NCBI GenBank assembly: GCA_002293005.1
Contig: DBCJ01000135.1
Location: 1-18,148, forward strand
Length of the DNA: 18,148 bases
Source of the DNA: Ignavibacteria bacterium UBA961
GTDB taxonomy: Bacteria; Bacteroidota; Ignavibacteria; Kapaibacteriales; UBA961
Reading direction: 5' to 3'
Positions 7,514-16,255 of the stretch are shown piece after piece. The stretch's first letter is position 1; the number at the start of each line of letters is the position of its first letter. A program made the position numbers and the translations under genes. The notes below the pieces were generated by a model that was not told the origin of the DNA, did no database searches, and saw only the letters and a list, made by a program, of their open reading frames with translations.

Positions 7514-8455
7514 ATGAAATGCTTTTTCACAATCGCTTGCTTACTGTTTATTGCTTTTTCTCATAATCTTTCAGCACAGCAATTCTCTGATTTGGTCAAT
7601 GCCAAAGACAGCTCTCGATATGTGTATACATTCATAAAGGGCGATACTCTGCTTTATGAAGCAGTGTCACGCGATAGCATCCTCGTCGATAAACAACCAC
7701 CACTATTGCGCGATCGAAAAGAGCGTTTTTTGCTTTCATGTGATTCAGTCGATGCAAAAGGAAGGATGTATCTTTCCCAAAGACTCATTGACATTACATC
7801 TTCTGAGTATGCCGGCATTTCTCAACTCATAGATCGTAAATCACATGAATGGAAAAACATCAAGATTTCATTCATCATGGATTCAACCGGCAAAAGATAT
7901 GGTTTCACTGCGGAAGATTCCGCGAAAGCGAGGCTTTCTCCAGGGAGTGCATTTCAACCATTGATGTTTCAATATCTTGGACAAGGTGATCACCTCATCA
8001 ATAGCGGATGGATCGCCGAAGATACAGTGGATGCACCTGAGTTTGGAATTCCCGCTCCGATGATTCGTTATTTATCATCGATGAGAGCAAGACCTCTTAT
8101 TGATACGCTCGATTTTGCATGCTCACAATTTGAGTCAACCATCAGTGCGCAAGGCACTTATCTCACAAAAACACAATCCGGTCAAAATATAAGAAACAAT
8201 GCCGTGATTGCAGGATATGCACGCATGGCGATGTCTGAAAAGCTTCATATTCCCATTCATTTCTTTGGAACAAATGAGAATAAGAATACAATGATCATTG
8301 AAACCTCAAAGGGAAACATTGAGCAAAAAGTCAGACATTATGTGACAACCTATATCACATTACAAAAAATGGTGTCAAGCAGAGGGACATATGGTCCGGT
8401 GCCAAATGTCAAAGTAAAGTCTGCAAAGAAATCGAAAGTCAAGAAAAAGAAATGA
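7514..8455 (+). CDS. secreted protein of unknown function, related in layout to the preceding gene
   Basis: A 313-residue protein with a clear Sec signal (MKCFFTIACLLFIAFSHNLS, cleavage after about Ala21, before QQF). The gene begins two bases after the preceding stop, so the pair forms one transcription unit. A YLGQGDHLINSGW block sits where the upstream protein has its FPKSPIKIGTAW block, suggesting both belong to one loosely conserved family. There are no transmembrane segments after the signal and no catalytic motif I recognise. The last 14 residues are lysine-dominated (KVKSAKKSKVKKKK), which is unusual for an exported protein and might contact nucleic acid, lipopolysaccharide or other polyanions. 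The tolC gene follows after about 70 bases on the same strand, so co-transcription with the exporter is possible. Confidence 0.8.
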   Translation: MKCFFTIACLLFIAFSHNLSAQQFSDLVNAKDSSRYVYTFIKGDTLLYEAVSRDSILVDKQPPLLRDRKERFLLSCDSVDAKGRMYLSQRLIDITSSEYAGISQLIDRKSHEWKNIKISFIMDSTGKRYGFTAEDSAKARLSPGSAFQPLMFQYLGQGDHLINSGWIAEDTVDAPEFGIPAPMIRYLSSMRARPLIDTLDFACSQFESTISAQGTYLTKTQSGQNIRNNAVIAGYARMAMSEKLHIPIHFFGTNENKNTMIIETSKGNIEQKVRHYVTTYITLQKMVSSRGTYGPVPNVKVKSAKKSKVKKKK

Positions 8456-8526
8456 TGTAATTGTAACATTCAAGCATTGCCCGCGTTATGGGCTCAGTCT
8501 TCTTTCATAGCATATCAACATTTTCC

Positions 8527-9867
8527 ATGATCAGAATTTTAACGATTGTTTTTGTAAGTACTGCATTATTGCACAATGTGTTCGCGCAGAATTCTCAATC
8601 CTCAACCGGATCGATGAGAATATTCTCTTTGAAGGAATGCCTTGCGATTGCTGATTCAGCAAATCTTGACATTCTCTCGGCACAGTCTCGCATACTAGGT
8701 GCAGAAGCGGACAAAAAAGCAGCATTTGGCGCTTATCTCCCGCAAGTGAATGCAAATGCCGGTTATTCCCGTCGATTGAATGAGCTCGGTGGTGGACAAT
8801 TCAATATCGGTGGTTTCCGCGCTCCTGCAGACCAATTCTCTCTTTCATCCACTGCCAATATCAATGTGTTTGATGGCTTTGCTCGTGAAGCAAGAATCGA
8901 TGCAACAAATCATTCGCTGGATGCAATCAAAGAATCCGTCAAACAAACAAAACAACAGATCGCATTGGGAATTTATCAGCGATATATTTCCGTACTTCGA
9001 GCCATGCAAATTGTTGAAATCAGAAAAGAAAATCTAAGTCTCGGAAAAGCCGAACTAGCTAGAGTCAATGCTCGTTTTGAAGCAGGTGTCGCGCAAATCG
9101 CTCCCGTATATGCACAAGAAGCTGACAATGGACAAAGAGAATTGGACGTAATTCAAGCCGAAAATCAAGTTGCGATTGCAAAAGCGGAGTTATTGTCCGC
9201 AATGGGATTGGCCCCGGACATGAAAGCAGGATTTTCAGCAACCGATATACCGAGCGAAGTAAAACCTGAAATCATTTCACAATTCAAAATGCAATTCAGC
9301 ACATTGGATGAAGTTGTGAATTCGGCACTCAAAAATCGCTATGATCTCTCATCTGCCCAACATCGCATCATCGCCGCGAAATCATCTGTCGAAGCATCGA
9401 AAAGTGCATATTATCCAAGCATCGGAGCAAGCGGTGGCTGGAGCTGGTTCAATTCCGAATTAAAAGATTTTGATGTTTTTTCGAGAACATTCGTAGGGTT
9501 TTCTATCGATGTACCCATCTTTGATGCATTTCGCATTCAACAACAAGTAGAAAACTCAAATGTGCAATTGCAACAAACCGAACTTGAATATAAACGCATA
9601 GAGCAAACTGTGAGAACGCAACTGCAAACAGGACTTCTCAATCTGAATGCGGCAGAAAAACAAATCGACATCACCGATAGATCACTCAAATCCGCTGAAC
9701 AAAATTATCTCAGCGCAAAAGAGCGTTTCGAAGTTGGAACTTCCGGCATCGTTGATTATCAAACTGCAAATACACAATTCGTAACCGCAAAGATCAATCG
9801 CATCAATGCAGTGTACAATTACATAGATGCTCAATATCAAATCAAATTTGCAATGGGCAATCTTTAA
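8527..9867 (+). CDS. tolC: TolC-family outer-membrane efflux protein
   Basis: The outer-membrane channel of the tripartite exporter encoded here. The 446-residue protein starts at the ATG at 8527, giving a compact signal peptide (MIRILTIVFVSTALLHNVFA, then QNS); an upstream ATG at 8488 would add 13 residues ahead of the signal. The internal duplication of the family is visible: SLKECLAIADSANLDILSA near the start of the first OEP repeat and TLDEVVNSALKNRYDLSSA at the start of the second. Each is followed by long heptad-rich helices (QIALGIYQRYISVLRAMQ in the first repeat, QKQIDITDRSL-like in the second). The adaptor gene begins 20 bases after its stop. Export substrates cannot be read from the channel; the adaptor and ABC genes next to it indicate a MacAB-like system. 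Confidence 0.93.
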   Translation: MIRILTIVFVSTALLHNVFAQNSQSSTGSMRIFSLKECLAIADSANLDILSAQSRILGAEADKKAAFGAYLPQVNANAGYSRRLNELGGGQFNIGGFRAPADQFSLSSTANINVFDGFAREARIDATNHSLDAIKESVKQTKQQIALGIYQRYISVLRAMQIVEIRKENLSLGKAELARVNARFEAGVAQIAPVYAQEADNGQRELDVIQAENQVAIAKAELLSAMGLAPDMKAGFSATDIPSEVKPEIISQFKMQFSTLDEVVNSALKNRYDLSSAQHRIIAAKSSVEASKSAYYPSIGASGGWSWFNSELKDFDVFSRTFVGFSIDVPIFDAFRIQQQVENSNVQLQQTELEYKRIEQTVRTQLQTGLLNLNAAEKQIDITDRSLKSAEQNYLSAKERFEVGTSGIVDYQTANTQFVTAKINRINAVYNYIDAQYQIKFAMGNL

Positions 9868-9887
9868 TCATATAACTCGAATACATT

Positions 9888-11156
9888 ATGGCCAAGAAAT
9901 CACACAAAGCGCGAAATCTCACATTGATCGGACTCGGCATCTTTGTCATCATTCTCGGATATTTCATGTTCCGACCAAAAGATGAAACGATTCCCGTATC
10001 AACTGATAAAGTGTCGAAACGCACGATCACACAGAGAGTGAGCGCAATTGGTAAAATTCGTCCGGAAACCGAGGTGAAAATTTCATCAGAAGCTTCCGGT
10101 GAAATCATCACGCTAGGATTTCGTGATGGTGATTCAGTAACGAGAGGTCAATTACTTGTTCGCATTCAACCTGATATCGTGACTTCACAACTCGAACAAT
10201 TCACAGCATCCGCAGATGCTTCCAAAATTGCGATTGATGCCGCAAGAGCTGAAATGGATAGAGCGAATGCGGATTTCAAACGAATCAATGATCTATTCGC
10301 AAAACAATATGCATCAAAAGAAGAATTGGATCGAGCAAAAGCATTGATGGATCAAGCTATTTCAAGATTTAAAGCTTCTGGCTCTGAATATTCAAGATCT
10401 TTTTCTGCATTGAAACAAATGCGTTCTCAAGCATCACGAACAACGATCTATGCACCCATGAGCGGAACAGTCACGAATCTCTCCGTTGAAGCCGGTGAAA
10501 AAGTTGTTGGGACTGCCCAAATGCAAGGAACAGAAATGATGCGCATCGCAGATTTGAATGTGATGAATGCATGGGTGGATGTTGATGAAAATGATATCGT
10601 ATTCGTTAAGATCGGTGATACCGCAAGAATTCGTGTTGATGCAATGCCTGATGTGGAATTGCTTGGCTATGTCTATGAAATCGGACATTCCGCAAAAACA
10701 GCTGCGGCAGGAACACAAGAAGAAGTCACAAATTTTCAAGTAAAGATTAGAATCATCGATAAAAACAAACAATTGCGTCCGGGCATGAGTTGTTCTGTTG
10801 AGATCGATACAGATACACATTATGATGTACTTTCCGTTCCCCTTCAAGCGGTCACTGTACGCATGAATGCTGATAAAACAGAAGAAGAATCCGGAAGCAT
10901 CACCGAAGATAAATCAGCGAAGAAGACAATGACCAAGCGTCCACCATCTGTTGTTTTTATCAAAGATGGAAATACCGCTAAGATGGTAAATGTTGAAACA
11001 GGACTCAGCGATCGTGGTTTCATTGAAATCAGCAAAGGGCTGAAACTTGGACAAGAAATCATCAGTGGTAGTTTTCAGGCTGTCAATAAATTACTCATGA
11101 ATGGAAGTGTGATACGCACTGATAATGGAACATCACCTGCAAATGGTGGTAAATAA
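9888..11156 (+). CDS. HlyD/MacA-family periplasmic adaptor of an ABC exporter
   Basis: A 422-residue membrane-fusion protein that links the inner-membrane ABC transporter to TolC. One N-terminal membrane anchor (about 11-28) is followed by a split lipoyl domain (about 62-95, SGEIITLGFRDGDSV, and about 185-221, APMSGTVTNLSVEAGE), with an alpha-helical hairpin between (about 100-180, including KQYASKEELDRA). A beta-barrel (about 225-320) and a membrane-proximal domain come next. A low-complexity insert rich in E, K and T (about 325-355) sits in the membrane-proximal part and varies among homologues. The stop overlaps the ATPase start by one base (TAATG), so the two are coupled. There is no lipobox, so it is anchored by its helix. 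Confidence 0.92.
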   Translation: MAKKSHKARNLTLIGLGIFVIILGYFMFRPKDETIPVSTDKVSKRTITQRVSAIGKIRPETEVKISSEASGEIITLGFRDGDSVTRGQLLVRIQPDIVTSQLEQFTASADASKIAIDAARAEMDRANADFKRINDLFAKQYASKEELDRAKALMDQAISRFKASGSEYSRSFSALKQMRSQASRTTIYAPMSGTVTNLSVEAGEKVVGTAQMQGTEMMRIADLNVMNAWVDVDENDIVFVKIGDTARIRVDAMPDVELLGYVYEIGHSAKTAAAGTQEEVTNFQVKIRIIDKNKQLRPGMSCSVEIDTDTHYDVLSVPLQAVTVRMNADKTEEESGSITEDKSAKKTMTKRPPSVVFIKDGNTAKMVNVETGLSDRGFIEISKGLKLGQEIISGSFQAVNKLLMNGSVIRTDNGTSPANGGK

Positions 11157-11872
11157 TGAGCAATCCATTGATTCATATTGAGCATATCGCCCGTACATAT
11201 GAAATGGGTGGAGAAACCGTGCATGCACTTCGCGATGTATCGCTTGATATTTTTCCCAATGAATATGTTGCACTGATGGGTCCTTCCGGCTCTGGAAAGT
11301 CCACACTCATGAATATACTCGGATGCTTGGATACGCCAAGTTCAGGTGTCTATACATTCAAAGGTCTGGATGTAAATGAAATGACTGATGATGATTTGGC
11401 GGAAATCCGCAATAAAGAAATCGGTTTTGTATTTCAGACATTCAATCTTCTGCCACGCGCTACAGCACTCAAAAACATTGAACTTCCTCTCATTTATTCC
11501 GGCATATCATCCGAAGATCGAAAAGAAAGAGCAATCAAGGCTTTGGAAGATGTTGGATTGGGTGACAGAATGCTTCATCGTCCGAATGAATTGTCGGGCG
11601 GACAAAGACAAAGAGTTGCGGTAGCAAGAGCACTTGTCACAAAACCTTCCATCATTTTGGCTGATGAACCGACCGGAAATCTTGACACAAAAACCGGTAT
11701 CGAAATCATGAAATTGTTTCAAGAGTTATGGTCGAAAGGCAATACGGTCATTCTCGTCACGCATGAGGAAGATATCGCGCGTCATGCTCGCAGAATCATT
11801 CGTATTCGTGATGGCAAGGTAGAATCAGATACAATCAATCCGAATCCTGTCACTTCATTTGAAATTCCATGA
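11156..11872 (+). CDS. MacB/LolD-type ABC transporter ATP-binding protein
   Basis: A complete 238-residue nucleotide-binding subunit. Walker A is GPSGSGKST (42-50), the Q-loop Gln is Q94 in VFQTFNL, the signature is LSGGQ (146-150), Walker B ends at E171 (IILADE, 166-171) and the switch histidine is H203 in VTHEE. Similarity is to the MacB/LolD/FtsE branch that powers FtsX-fold permeases by a mechanotransmission mechanism rather than by moving substrate through the membrane. Unlike E. coli MacB the ATPase is not fused to its permease. It overlaps the adaptor gene by one base and the first permease by four (ATGA), so stoichiometric translation is expected. Confidence 0.95.
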   Translation: MSNPLIHIEHIARTYEMGGETVHALRDVSLDIFPNEYVALMGPSGSGKSTLMNILGCLDTPSSGVYTFKGLDVNEMTDDDLAEIRNKEIGFVFQTFNLLPRATALKNIELPLIYSGISSEDRKERAIKALEDVGLGDRMLHRPNELSGGQRQRVAVARALVTKPSIILADEPTGNLDTKTGIEIMKLFQELWSKGNTVILVTHEEDIARHARRIIRIRDGKVESDTINPNPVTSFEIP

Positions 11873-13116
11873 TACGCATCAGTGAAATACAGGAATCATT
11901 CCGCATTGCATTCGAAGGTTTGCAAGCCAATAAACTGCGTTCATTCCTAACAACATTGGGCGTTGTGATTGGGATCACATTCGTGATTCTCATGGGTTGG
12001 TTTTTGAATGGACTCGATGCCGCATTGGAATCCACCGTGAATCTTCTCGGTACGGATGTGATGTATATTGATAAATGGAGTTGGTCCGGCGGACAAAACT
12101 GGCGCAAGACCATGCAGAGAAAAAACATCACGTATCAACAGGCAATGGAATTTTGCAATTCAGTGAAAACTGCCGAGGTGAGTTTGCCTGAGGCACATAA
12201 GTGGGGTACGACAGTCAAAGAAAGAGATCGCACCATCACCGGTATTTCCGTGATTGGTGTTCCCTATTCTTATTCGCAATTACCCGCCGGTACGATTTTA
12301 TACGGAAGATTTTTCTCTCAATTCGAAGATGAATATAGCACGAATGTGACCGTTCTTGGATATGGCGTTGCAAAAGCACTCTTTCCTGAAGGCGATGCAA
12401 TTGGTCGAACAATCAAGATAGGCGGTCGCACATTTGAAATCATAGGTGTTATCATCAAGCGCGGAACAATGATGATGGATTTCGTGGATAATCAAGTAAT
12501 TATTCCGATTTCGACTTTCTTCGGTGTCTATGGAATGACAGGACGAAGTATATCAATCGCAGTCAAAGCCGGTTCTGCAGAAAAACTTGATGAAGCTCGA
12601 GCTGAAGCCACAGGCTTGATGCGTTCCATAAGGAATGTTCCACCCGGACAGGAAGAAGATTTTTCCATCAATGAAACGCAGACATTCAAAGAGCAAGTGG
12701 AAACATTACGACTTGCAACTTGGGGCATTGGTATTGGTCTCACATTGCTTTCCTTCATTGTTGGAATCATCGGCATCATGAATATTATGTTTGTGTCTGT
12801 GACTGAAAGAACAAAAGAAATCGGCATCCGAAAAAGTTTGGGAGCCAAAAGTTCTTCCATTCTCACACAATTCCTTGTGGAATCCGCTTCGCTTTGTTTG
12901 GTTGGCGCACTCATTGCATTCACATTTTGTTCGGTGGTGATCGCAATAGCAGTTCGCCTCGTACCTGAAGCTGATTTCCTTACGCCTTATGTTCCTCCGC
13001 AACTTATTCTGATTGCCGCAATCGTTTCAATCATCGTCGGCATTCTTGCAGGCATTGTTCCCGCAATCCGCGCTTCCGCACTCGATCCCGTGGAAGCTCT
13101 TCGTTATGAATCATAA
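11869..13116 (+). CDS. ABC transporter permease, MacB_PCD + FtsX domains (first of two)
   Basis: A 415-residue permease with the MacB layout: one N-terminal membrane helix (about 26-47), a large periplasmic domain (about 50-280, MacB_PCD), then three membrane helices (about 286-309, 336-362, 378-402). The cytoplasmic coupling loop VTERTKEIGIRKSLGAK (311-327) and the C-terminal SALDPVEALRYE are family signatures. The start overlaps the ATPase stop by four bases. The second permease, six bases downstream, has the same layout and shares the periplasmic motif WRK...RKNITYQQA (78-92), indicating tandem duplication and divergence. The pair probably forms a heterodimer. Confidence 0.93.
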   Translation: MIRISEIQESFRIAFEGLQANKLRSFLTTLGVVIGITFVILMGWFLNGLDAALESTVNLLGTDVMYIDKWSWSGGQNWRKTMQRKNITYQQAMEFCNSVKTAEVSLPEAHKWGTTVKERDRTITGISVIGVPYSYSQLPAGTILYGRFFSQFEDEYSTNVTVLGYGVAKALFPEGDAIGRTIKIGGRTFEIIGVIIKRGTMMMDFVDNQVIIPISTFFGVYGMTGRSISIAVKAGSAEKLDEARAEATGLMRSIRNVPPGQEEDFSINETQTFKEQVETLRLATWGIGIGLTLLSFIVGIIGIMNIMFVSVTERTKEIGIRKSLGAKSSSILTQFLVESASLCLVGALIAFTFCSVVIAIAVRLVPEADFLTPYVPPQLILIAAIVSIIVGILAGIVPAIRASALDPVEALRYES

Positions 13117-13122
13117 AACATC

Positions 13123-14352
13123 ATGAATATTCTTGAAAGCATCATACAAGCATTGCAATCCATCAAAGCGAATACGCTGAGAACGGTACTGACATTGCTC
13201 AGCATATCCATCGGCATATTTGCGATCATCGGTGCGGGCACTGCTGTTAGTACATTGGAAGGTTCTTTCAATACGCAATTGGTGGCGATGGGACAAAACA
13301 CATTCATGATCAAACGCACGCCGAGTGTAAATTTTGGAAATTCATGGCGCAAGTATAGAAATCGTAAAGACATCACCTATCAGCAGGCGAAAGAATTCAA
13401 ATATCAAATGGAAGGTATTTCTCTGGTTTCACTTCACAATGAAACAGATGGATATACAGCAAAGAGAAATAATTTTTTCACAGATCCTGTCGTAACATTA
13501 ATTGGTGCCGATGAAAACTTTTTTGTCGTAAAGAATTTCGTGATTGAAACCGGAAGAGCATTTGGAATGTCGGAAGTAACTTCATCTGCGCCAGTTGTCA
13601 TCATCGGTAATGATTTGGTAGTGCAATTATTTAATGGCGAAAATCCAATCGGACAATTTATCACGCTCAAGAATCAACAGTTTCAAGTGATTGGTACATT
13701 GAAATCTCAAGGCTCGATGTTTGGTCGCAGCTTGGATGCACAAGCAGTGATTCCGCTCACGGTATTCTCCAGATATCACAGCGATGAATGGACAAGTTCA
13801 GTTGAAATAACAACAAAGGCATACTCCAAAGAACAATTGGCTGAAGCGGTGGATGAATCAATCGGTATGATGCGTTCATTACGTAATCTCAAGCCATGGG
13901 AAGACAATACATTCGAAGTTGAGACCAATGAGTCCGTGAGCAGTCAATTCGCTTCATTCTCAAATTATCTTCAAGTGTTTGGTTTGGGTTCCGGATTGAT
14001 TTCCCTTCTTGCGGCTGGCGTGGGCATCATGAATATCATGCTTGTTTCAGTGAAGGAACGCACCAAGGAAATCGGCATACGAAAGGCGATTGGCGCAAAG
14101 AGAAAATGGATTTTGTTTCAATTCATCATTGAAGCAATAACATTATGTCAATTAGGTGGATTGATCGGTATCTTTTTCGGTGTGCTGGCTGGACAAGGAC
14201 TCGGCGCGCTCATCAATACCGAGGCCGCAATTCCTGTCAATTGGGTGATTTTCAGCATCGTGATTTGCACTTTGATGGGACTAGCTTTCGGAAGTTATCC
14301 CGCATGGAAAGCTGCGAGTTTGGATCCAATCGAAGCGCTTCGTTATGAATAA
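13123..14352 (+). CDS. ABC transporter permease, MacB_PCD + FtsX domains (second of two)
   Basis: A 409-residue paralogue of the preceding permease with the same one-plus-three helix arrangement and an intervening periplasmic domain. The motif WRKYRNRKDITYQQA (75-89) matches the first permease, and the coupling loop VKERTKEIGIRKAIGAKRK and the end SLDPIEALRYE are kept. The first helix (about 21-42) differs in sequence, and the region just after it carries MGQNTFMIKRTPSV. It starts six bases after the first permease. Its TAA stop lies inside the end of the convergent NUDIX gene, with a 10-base overlap and no terminator hairpin between them. Likely the second half of a heteromeric transmembrane unit. 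Confidence 0.93.
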   Translation: MNILESIIQALQSIKANTLRTVLTLLSISIGIFAIIGAGTAVSTLEGSFNTQLVAMGQNTFMIKRTPSVNFGNSWRKYRNRKDITYQQAKEFKYQMEGISLVSLHNETDGYTAKRNNFFTDPVVTLIGADENFFVVKNFVIETGRAFGMSEVTSSAPVVIIGNDLVVQLFNGENPIGQFITLKNQQFQVIGTLKSQGSMFGRSLDAQAVIPLTVFSRYHSDEWTSSVEITTKAYSKEQLAEAVDESIGMMRSLRNLKPWEDNTFEVETNESVSSQFASFSNYLQVFGLGSGLISLLAAGVGIMNIMLVSVKERTKEIGIRKAIGAKRKWILFQFIIEAITLCQLGGLIGIFFGVLAGQGLGALINTEAAIPVNWVIFSIVICTLMGLAFGSYPAWKAASLDPIEALRYE

Positions 14353-14741
14353 TGCTCTTGGAGCAATTTAACCACTTCCCTATTTCCCTCAAGCATGTCA
14401 TAGTGATGCAGATTCTGAATCTGCTCATACTTCATCTCTTCCCACAAGGTTGATGCAATCTTTGGAAGTTCGCATCTGACTATATAGAATCGCACTGAAA
14501 ATGACCCACCATCATCATAGATGATATCATTGCTATGAAAGAGTTCAAATGGAGGATGGATTTCGCATCCCAATTCTTCATGCAATTCTCTTTTGAGAGC
14601 CTCTTCGAAGCTTTCATCTCCCTCAACTTTTCCACCCGGAAATTCCCATTTCAATGGATATGTGCCCGATGCCGATCTTTGCGCGATGAATACCTGTTTT
14701 TCGGCATTCATGGGTATTCCCACAACCACTTGTTTTTTCAT
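14343..14741 (-). CDS. NUDIX hydrolase, MutT/8-oxo-dGTP diphosphatase-like
   Basis: A 132-residue single-domain NUDIX protein, matching MutT in length. The Nudix box is complete: G37, E43, then R51-E-L-x-E55-E56-L-G58, following WEFPGGKVEGDE. The WEFPGGK lead is characteristic of MutT-type enzymes that remove oxidised nucleoside triphosphates, but substrate cannot be fixed from the sequence. No signal peptide, so it is cytoplasmic. Its ATG overlaps the TGA stop of the upstream hydrolase by four bases, making it the last gene of the minus-strand operon. Its 3' end overlaps the second permease's 3' end on the other strand by ten bases. Confidence 0.92.
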   Translation of the reverse strand: MKKQVVVGIPMNAEKQVFIAQRSASGTYPLKWEFPGGKVEGDESFEEALKRELHEELGCEIHPPFELFHSNDIIYDDGGSFSVRFYIVRCELPKIASTLWEEMKYEQIQNLHHYDMLEGNREVVKLLQEHYS

Positions 14742-15676
14742 TGCTTAGACTTCAGATCTTGAATCATTTCATCGAATACTTTCTTTTGAAGGACTCGATC
14801 TTGCTCGGTGACATTTGCTCTGCCTTCGAGTCTGGTAATGACATGAATACCGGAATGTGGAAGCGATACCTTTTTCATCTCAGGTTTTTGTGTTTCGATT
14901 CCATTATATAGCATGACGGCGCTAACTCTATCTACCACATCATCATAAAGACTTTTATAGATAGACACATGCGTTGAATTCGGAAAAAGGATACCGGATT
15001 CAAGATCTTTTCTTGTGATCGTGATAATATCTTGCAATTCTTGAAGTGTCTCTTGAGGACGGAATTTATACCAATGTTTTCTTTCCTCTGCTGTCATTTC
15101 TCCGGATTCAATATATCCGAGCATTGGACCAAATATACCGATCATAGAAAGACTTTTATTGGAGGGAACGATGATTGGATCTATGAGAAATACATGCTTT
15201 GGCTCTATCGAATTCTTGAAGAATGATTGAGCGAAGAGATTCACGATCAAGGGTCCACCGGTTGAAGAACCCGCAAAAGAGATGTTTCTATAACCTGATT
15301 GCACAAGTTTTTGATATTCATCAATGATACTTGCTTGCCAATCTCGCCAAGAAGAATTCTTGAAATCTTGATATGTTCTGCCATGTCCGCCAAGAAGCAC
15401 TTGAGATACCAGCACATCTGCTTGCGTGGAGTCCACATAGCGTTTGAATTCATTCCATTCAAATGTCGTGGCGGTGTATCCATGAGCAACAATGATCACG
15501 GCCTTTTGTTTTTCTTCTTCGGTTGGATTGGGTTTAGATTTTGAAATTAGGAATTGTTCAGGAGAATAGAGTGATGGGTCGAAGAGAACATTTCCATCCA
15601 AATCTGCATCGGTAATATTGGGTTCCCCTCCGCATCCAATGAAAAAGACAGCTGCAATTAGAATAAAGTATTTCAT
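14738..15676 (-). CDS. lipoprotein alpha/beta hydrolase, carboxylesterase-like
   Basis: A 312-residue serine hydrolase. The ATG at 15676 gives a lipoprotein signal with lipobox FIGC (Cys15); it overlaps the preceding barrel gene's stop by four bases, which fixes this start over a further upstream codon. The oxyanion strand is VAHGYTA (63-69), the nucleophile is S138 in GSSTG (136-140), the acid is probably in YDDVVD (244-249), and the catalytic His is likely H278 in SGIHVITR. That last block recalls Est30-type carboxylesterases and monoacylglycerol lipases. A membrane-anchored esterase acting on lipids or ester-linked envelope groups is the likely role. The acid residue is not certain. Confidence 0.85.
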   Translation of the reverse strand: MKYFILIAAVFFIGCGGEPNITDADLDGNVLFDPSLYSPEQFLISKSKPNPTEEEKQKAVIIVAHGYTATTFEWNEFKRYVDSTQADVLVSQVLLGGHGRTYQDFKNSSWRDWQASIIDEYQKLVQSGYRNISFAGSSTGGPLIVNLFAQSFFKNSIEPKHVFLIDPIIVPSNKSLSMIGIFGPMLGYIESGEMTAEERKHWYKFRPQETLQELQDIITITRKDLESGILFPNSTHVSIYKSLYDDVVDRVSAVMLYNGIETQKPEMKKVSLPHSGIHVITRLEGRANVTEQDRVLQKKVFDEMIQDLKSKQ

Positions 15677-16200
15677 AGTGAGAAGCTCCACAATAGTGTA
15701 CACTGAACAAAGAGTGGATAGACAGTACCAATACCCGATGAACCATCACTGGTAATGAGATTATATCCAAGACTTGCTTGCACTTTCAATGGAATATCGA
15801 ATGTATATTTTGCGCCTGCTTCTAAAGAGAGTAGTGGCATAGATGCATCAATATCATCGAAGAGTGCAGACTCATAATCAGCGAAACAATACCCGGCATT
15901 CAATCTTACGAGCGGAGAAAATGAAGATTTAGAGAATACATATGTTGAATGGAGTACGATATTATCTTGTAAAATGGCATTTGAATTTATCGCAGATCCA
16001 AATCTAGAAGACACATATGTAGCTCCAATAGAAAGCTGTTCATTCAATAGATCTTTTGGAGTAAACTGAACTGTGATTCCATTTTCATTGTACATATTCC
16101 AGGATTGCTGAAGGCGAAGTCCTAGGGATAATTCTTGAGATTCAAGATTAGATGCTGAAATGATAAAGAAGAATAGAGTTAGGTATCTAATGATATGCAT
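15673..16200 (-). CDS. small outer-membrane beta-barrel protein
   Basis: A 175-residue protein with a signal peptide (MHIIRYLTLFFFIISASNLE, cleavage near SQ) and alternating hydrophobic/polar segments such as LSIGATYVSSRF, IVLHSTYVFS, RLNAGYCF, LEAGAKYTF and VQASLGYNL. It ends in the aromatic strand VQCTLLWSFSL, the C-terminal strand type read by the BAM machinery. I estimate eight strands, as in OmpA/OmpX-size barrels; function is not evident. It lies 55 bases after the CxxC protein gene and overlaps the lipoprotein hydrolase by four bases, so it is part of the same operon. Confidence 0.75.
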   Translation of the reverse strand: MHIIRYLTLFFFIISASNLESQELSLGLRLQQSWNMYNENGITVQFTPKDLLNEQLSIGATYVSSRFGSAINSNAILQDNIVLHSTYVFSKSSFSPLVRLNAGYCFADYESALFDDIDASMPLLSLEAGAKYTFDIPLKVQASLGYNLITSDGSSGIGTVYPLFVQCTLLWSFSL

Positions 16201-16255
16201 AAAGTGATAAAGAAAATATGAAAGTGCTTATAATTTCTACTTGAAGTAAATCATT

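Noticed and set aside
8475..8490. GCCC/GGGC mini-hairpin between the second secreted protein and tolC
   Set aside because: The stem is four base pairs and no T run follows, so it gives no evidence of termination between these genes.
10434..10847. Minus-strand open frame of 137 codons opposite the HlyD-type adaptor
   Set aside because: Cys/His-rich translation is a by-product of the adaptor's codons in reverse; no support as a gene.
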